Position numbers and translations under genes: made by a program
NCBI GenBank assembly: GCA_031265005.1
Contig: JAISDD010000017.1
Location: 1 to 5,407, forward strand
DNA from: Syntrophomonadaceae bacterium
GTDB lineage: Bacteria; Bacillota; Syntrophomonadia; Syntrophomonadales; Syntrophomonadaceae
Length of the DNA: 5,407 nucleotides
Direction: 5' to 3'
Shown: positions 4,469-5,407 of the stretch, piece by piece
How the letters are laid out: each line of letters starts with the position of its first letter
How positions within the stretch are numbered: position 1 is the first letter of the stretch
The notes under the pieces: model-generated
Seen by the model: the letters and a program-made list of their open reading frames with translations, nothing else
What the model was told of the DNA's origin: nothing
Database searches by the model: none

Positions 4469-4759
4469 CTAACTTCCCCGGCGCAAAATAACTTTTTGAT
4501 TTGCTTCATCGAAAAATATTGCGTAGCCTATGGCGTTTGCTATATCGCGGGCGCCTAAACTGGTATACCCGTCTTCGATTTTAGGCCTGGTATTGAGTTT
4601 GACCTCCTTCCCGTCGATCAAGGCCCTGTCGCTTCCAATAGTAAAAACTATTTCCCGCGCCGGTTCTTTCGGCGCGATATAATCGACCGCGGTCCAAGCT
4701 TCTTGCAGCATAGTAAAACTTTGCGCTCCTGTGGCCCGCATTTTAATTACCGTATCCAT
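4469..4759 (-). CDS. Small protein with copper amine oxidase N-terminal-like domain
   Basis: This 96-aa protein carries, at residues ~38-93, the pattern of the copper amine oxidase N-terminal domain (PF07833): IVFTIGSDRALIDGKEVKLN, an IEDGYTSLGARDIANAIG helix region, and a final FFDEANQKVIL strand. In Bacillota this domain is usually a non-catalytic cell-surface or stalk module, not an oxidase. No signal peptide is seen. ATG 4759 shares its A with the TGA of the upstream peptidase (TGATG overlap), indicating translational coupling. AAGGAGGTGT at 4776-4767 lies inside the peptidase gene's end; a TTG at 4762 is an alternative start. Its place between a peptidase and the endolysin suggests a surface or lysis-related accessory role (inference). 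Confidence 0.75.
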   Translation of the reverse strand: MDTVIKMRATGAQSFTMLQEAWTAVDYIAPKEPAREIVFTIGSDRALIDGKEVKLNTRPKIEDGYTSLGARDIANAIGYAIFFDEANQKVILRRGS

Positions 4760-5407
4760 CAAAGAGACACCTCCTTAAAACAATAATCGTAGCTGAGCCA
4801 GGCGTGGCCCTTTTCGCCCCATTCTTCGCCCCAGCTGTTGCGAATTCGGAAAAAACCTGTCGTGCCTTGATAATCCAGGTAATCGTTCCAGCCGATAATA
4901 AGAAAAGCATGGCCGCCTTTAACCGCTCCCTCCGCCTTATCGATAAAAGCCCCGTTTTTGGGATTGACAAAACTGTCTGTAACAAAAGCCGCCGTTAAAA
5001 CAACGCCTTCCCGGAACACGGCTTCTTTTATATCCTCAAGCGTATAAAGCCGCGCGTAAGAAACTATCTTTTGCGCCCCGGCCAGCGCCCGGAAAGGGAC
5101 GGGGTCGGGCAAGGGCGCCACATCATTTTTTATCATACTGTAAGGCATAACACTTTCATCAACGCACCCATATTCCCGTAAAACTTTCATAACATCCCTG
5201 GGGAAAGCCCCGGGAGCCAGCAAATCCTTACCGCTCATGAACTTGCGGCATTCGCTGTAGGCATAAGCCGCGCTGCTGACTTGCCTTTCATAAGGGCGCT
5301 CCCGGTTTTCTTCAAACTCCTTGAGCCCGGCCGCGGCCTGCCCCACACACGTGCCATAGCGCCCCTGGTCCTTGACCGGGCTCAAAAAAGCGCTTTCACT
5401 GGAAAAA
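4759..5407 (-). CDS. Papain-like (C1A) cysteine peptidase, 5' end outside window
   Basis: The frame is open from the window edge to TGA at 4761-4759, at least 215 codons. In order it shows the papain-family active-site motifs: VKDQGRYGTCVGQ with the oxyanion Gln and nucleophile Cys, GGHAFLIIGWND with the catalytic His, and RIRNSWGEEWGEKGHAW with the Asn and the conserved NSWG. Numbered from the Leu codon at 5385, these are Gln7, Cys13, His159 and Asn183. The usual CGSCW is YGTCVG, a form common in bacterial and phage members. The sequence continues in frame upstream of 5385 without a ribosome binding site, so the true start, and any propeptide or signal, lies beyond the window. It is coupled by TGATG overlap to the next gene and belongs to the prophage; its substrate is unknown. 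Confidence 0.85.
   Translation of the reverse strand, partial: FSSESAFLSPVKDQGRYGTCVGQAAAGLKEFEENRERPYERQVSSAAYAYSECRKFMSGKDLLAPGAFPRDVMKVLREYGCVDESVMPYSMIKNDVAPLPDPVPFRALAGAQKIVSYARLYTLEDIKEAVFREGVVLTAAFVTDSFVNPKNGAFIDKAEGAVKGGHAFLIIGWNDYLDYQGTTGFFRIRNSWGEEWGEKGHAWLSYDYCFKEVSL

Larger units (their letters stand above)
3303..5407 (-). mobile_element. Prophage end carrying the lysis module
   Basis: From the tRNA-Lys fragment to the window edge all genes are on the minus strand with strong, closely placed ribosome binding sites: papain-like peptidase, copper-amine-oxidase-N-like protein, amidase and SPP1-type holin, then the att remnant. A holin and endolysin next to an att site is the usual far end of a temperate siphophage genome, with the integrase expected at the other end. 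No structural gene falls inside the window, so a phage-derived island cannot be excluded. Confidence 0.75.

Overview
The window looks like accessory DNA from a spore-forming or related anaerobic member of the Bacillota (Clostridia or Negativicutes). This rests on strong GGAGG-type ribosome binding sites, TTG starts, an SPP1-type holin, YD-repeat proteins, a Firmicutes-style type I-E-like CRISPR repeat and a sigma-28-like promoter that implies a motile host. The species cannot be named from this sequence.

Layout, left to right. (1) 1-809, minus strand: a 5'-complete but 3'-open reading frame. Its first ~26 codons are the N-terminus of a HigB/Gp49-type (RelE superfamily) toxin, joined in frame to YD-repeat (Rhs/wall-associated) sequence. 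A promoter overlapped by a long inverted repeat lies just upstream. (2) 904-1552, plus strand: an apparently intact hicAB toxin-antitoxin operon with a near-consensus sigma-A promoter. (3) 1605-2426, plus strand: a second, different hicAB module behind a near-identical copy of the first operon's promoter/operator. Its hicA still carries the active-site His, but its hicB is frameshifted and split by a five-spacer CRISPR array. The insert is 305 bp, exactly five 61-bp repeat-spacer units, and the repeat is divided between the two ends as if a circular array had recombined into hicB. No leader and no cas genes are visible. (4) 2446-3124: an unrecognised 192-aa protein behind a good match to a sigma-28 (FliA/SigD) flagellar promoter. 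(5) 3257-3302: the 3' half of a tRNA-Lys(CTT) gene, cut at the anticodon loop, as left at one end of an element integrated into a tRNA gene. (6) 3303-5407, minus strand: the end of a prophage, with possible integrase arm-type repeats, then (in transcription order) a papain-like cysteine peptidase (5' end outside the window), a copper-amine-oxidase-N-like domain protein, an amidase endolysin and an SPP1-type holin.

The left 2.4 kb is a toxin-antitoxin cluster in which two of three modules are broken (higB by fusion, hicB by CRISPR insertion). The right third is a prophage lysis end. By the logic of tRNA-site integration, the prophage lies to the right of 3303 and the host chromosome to the left. 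The most striking feature is the CRISPR array seated inside an antitoxin gene, in the same direction as the hic genes, so hic transcription could in principle supply its pre-crRNA.
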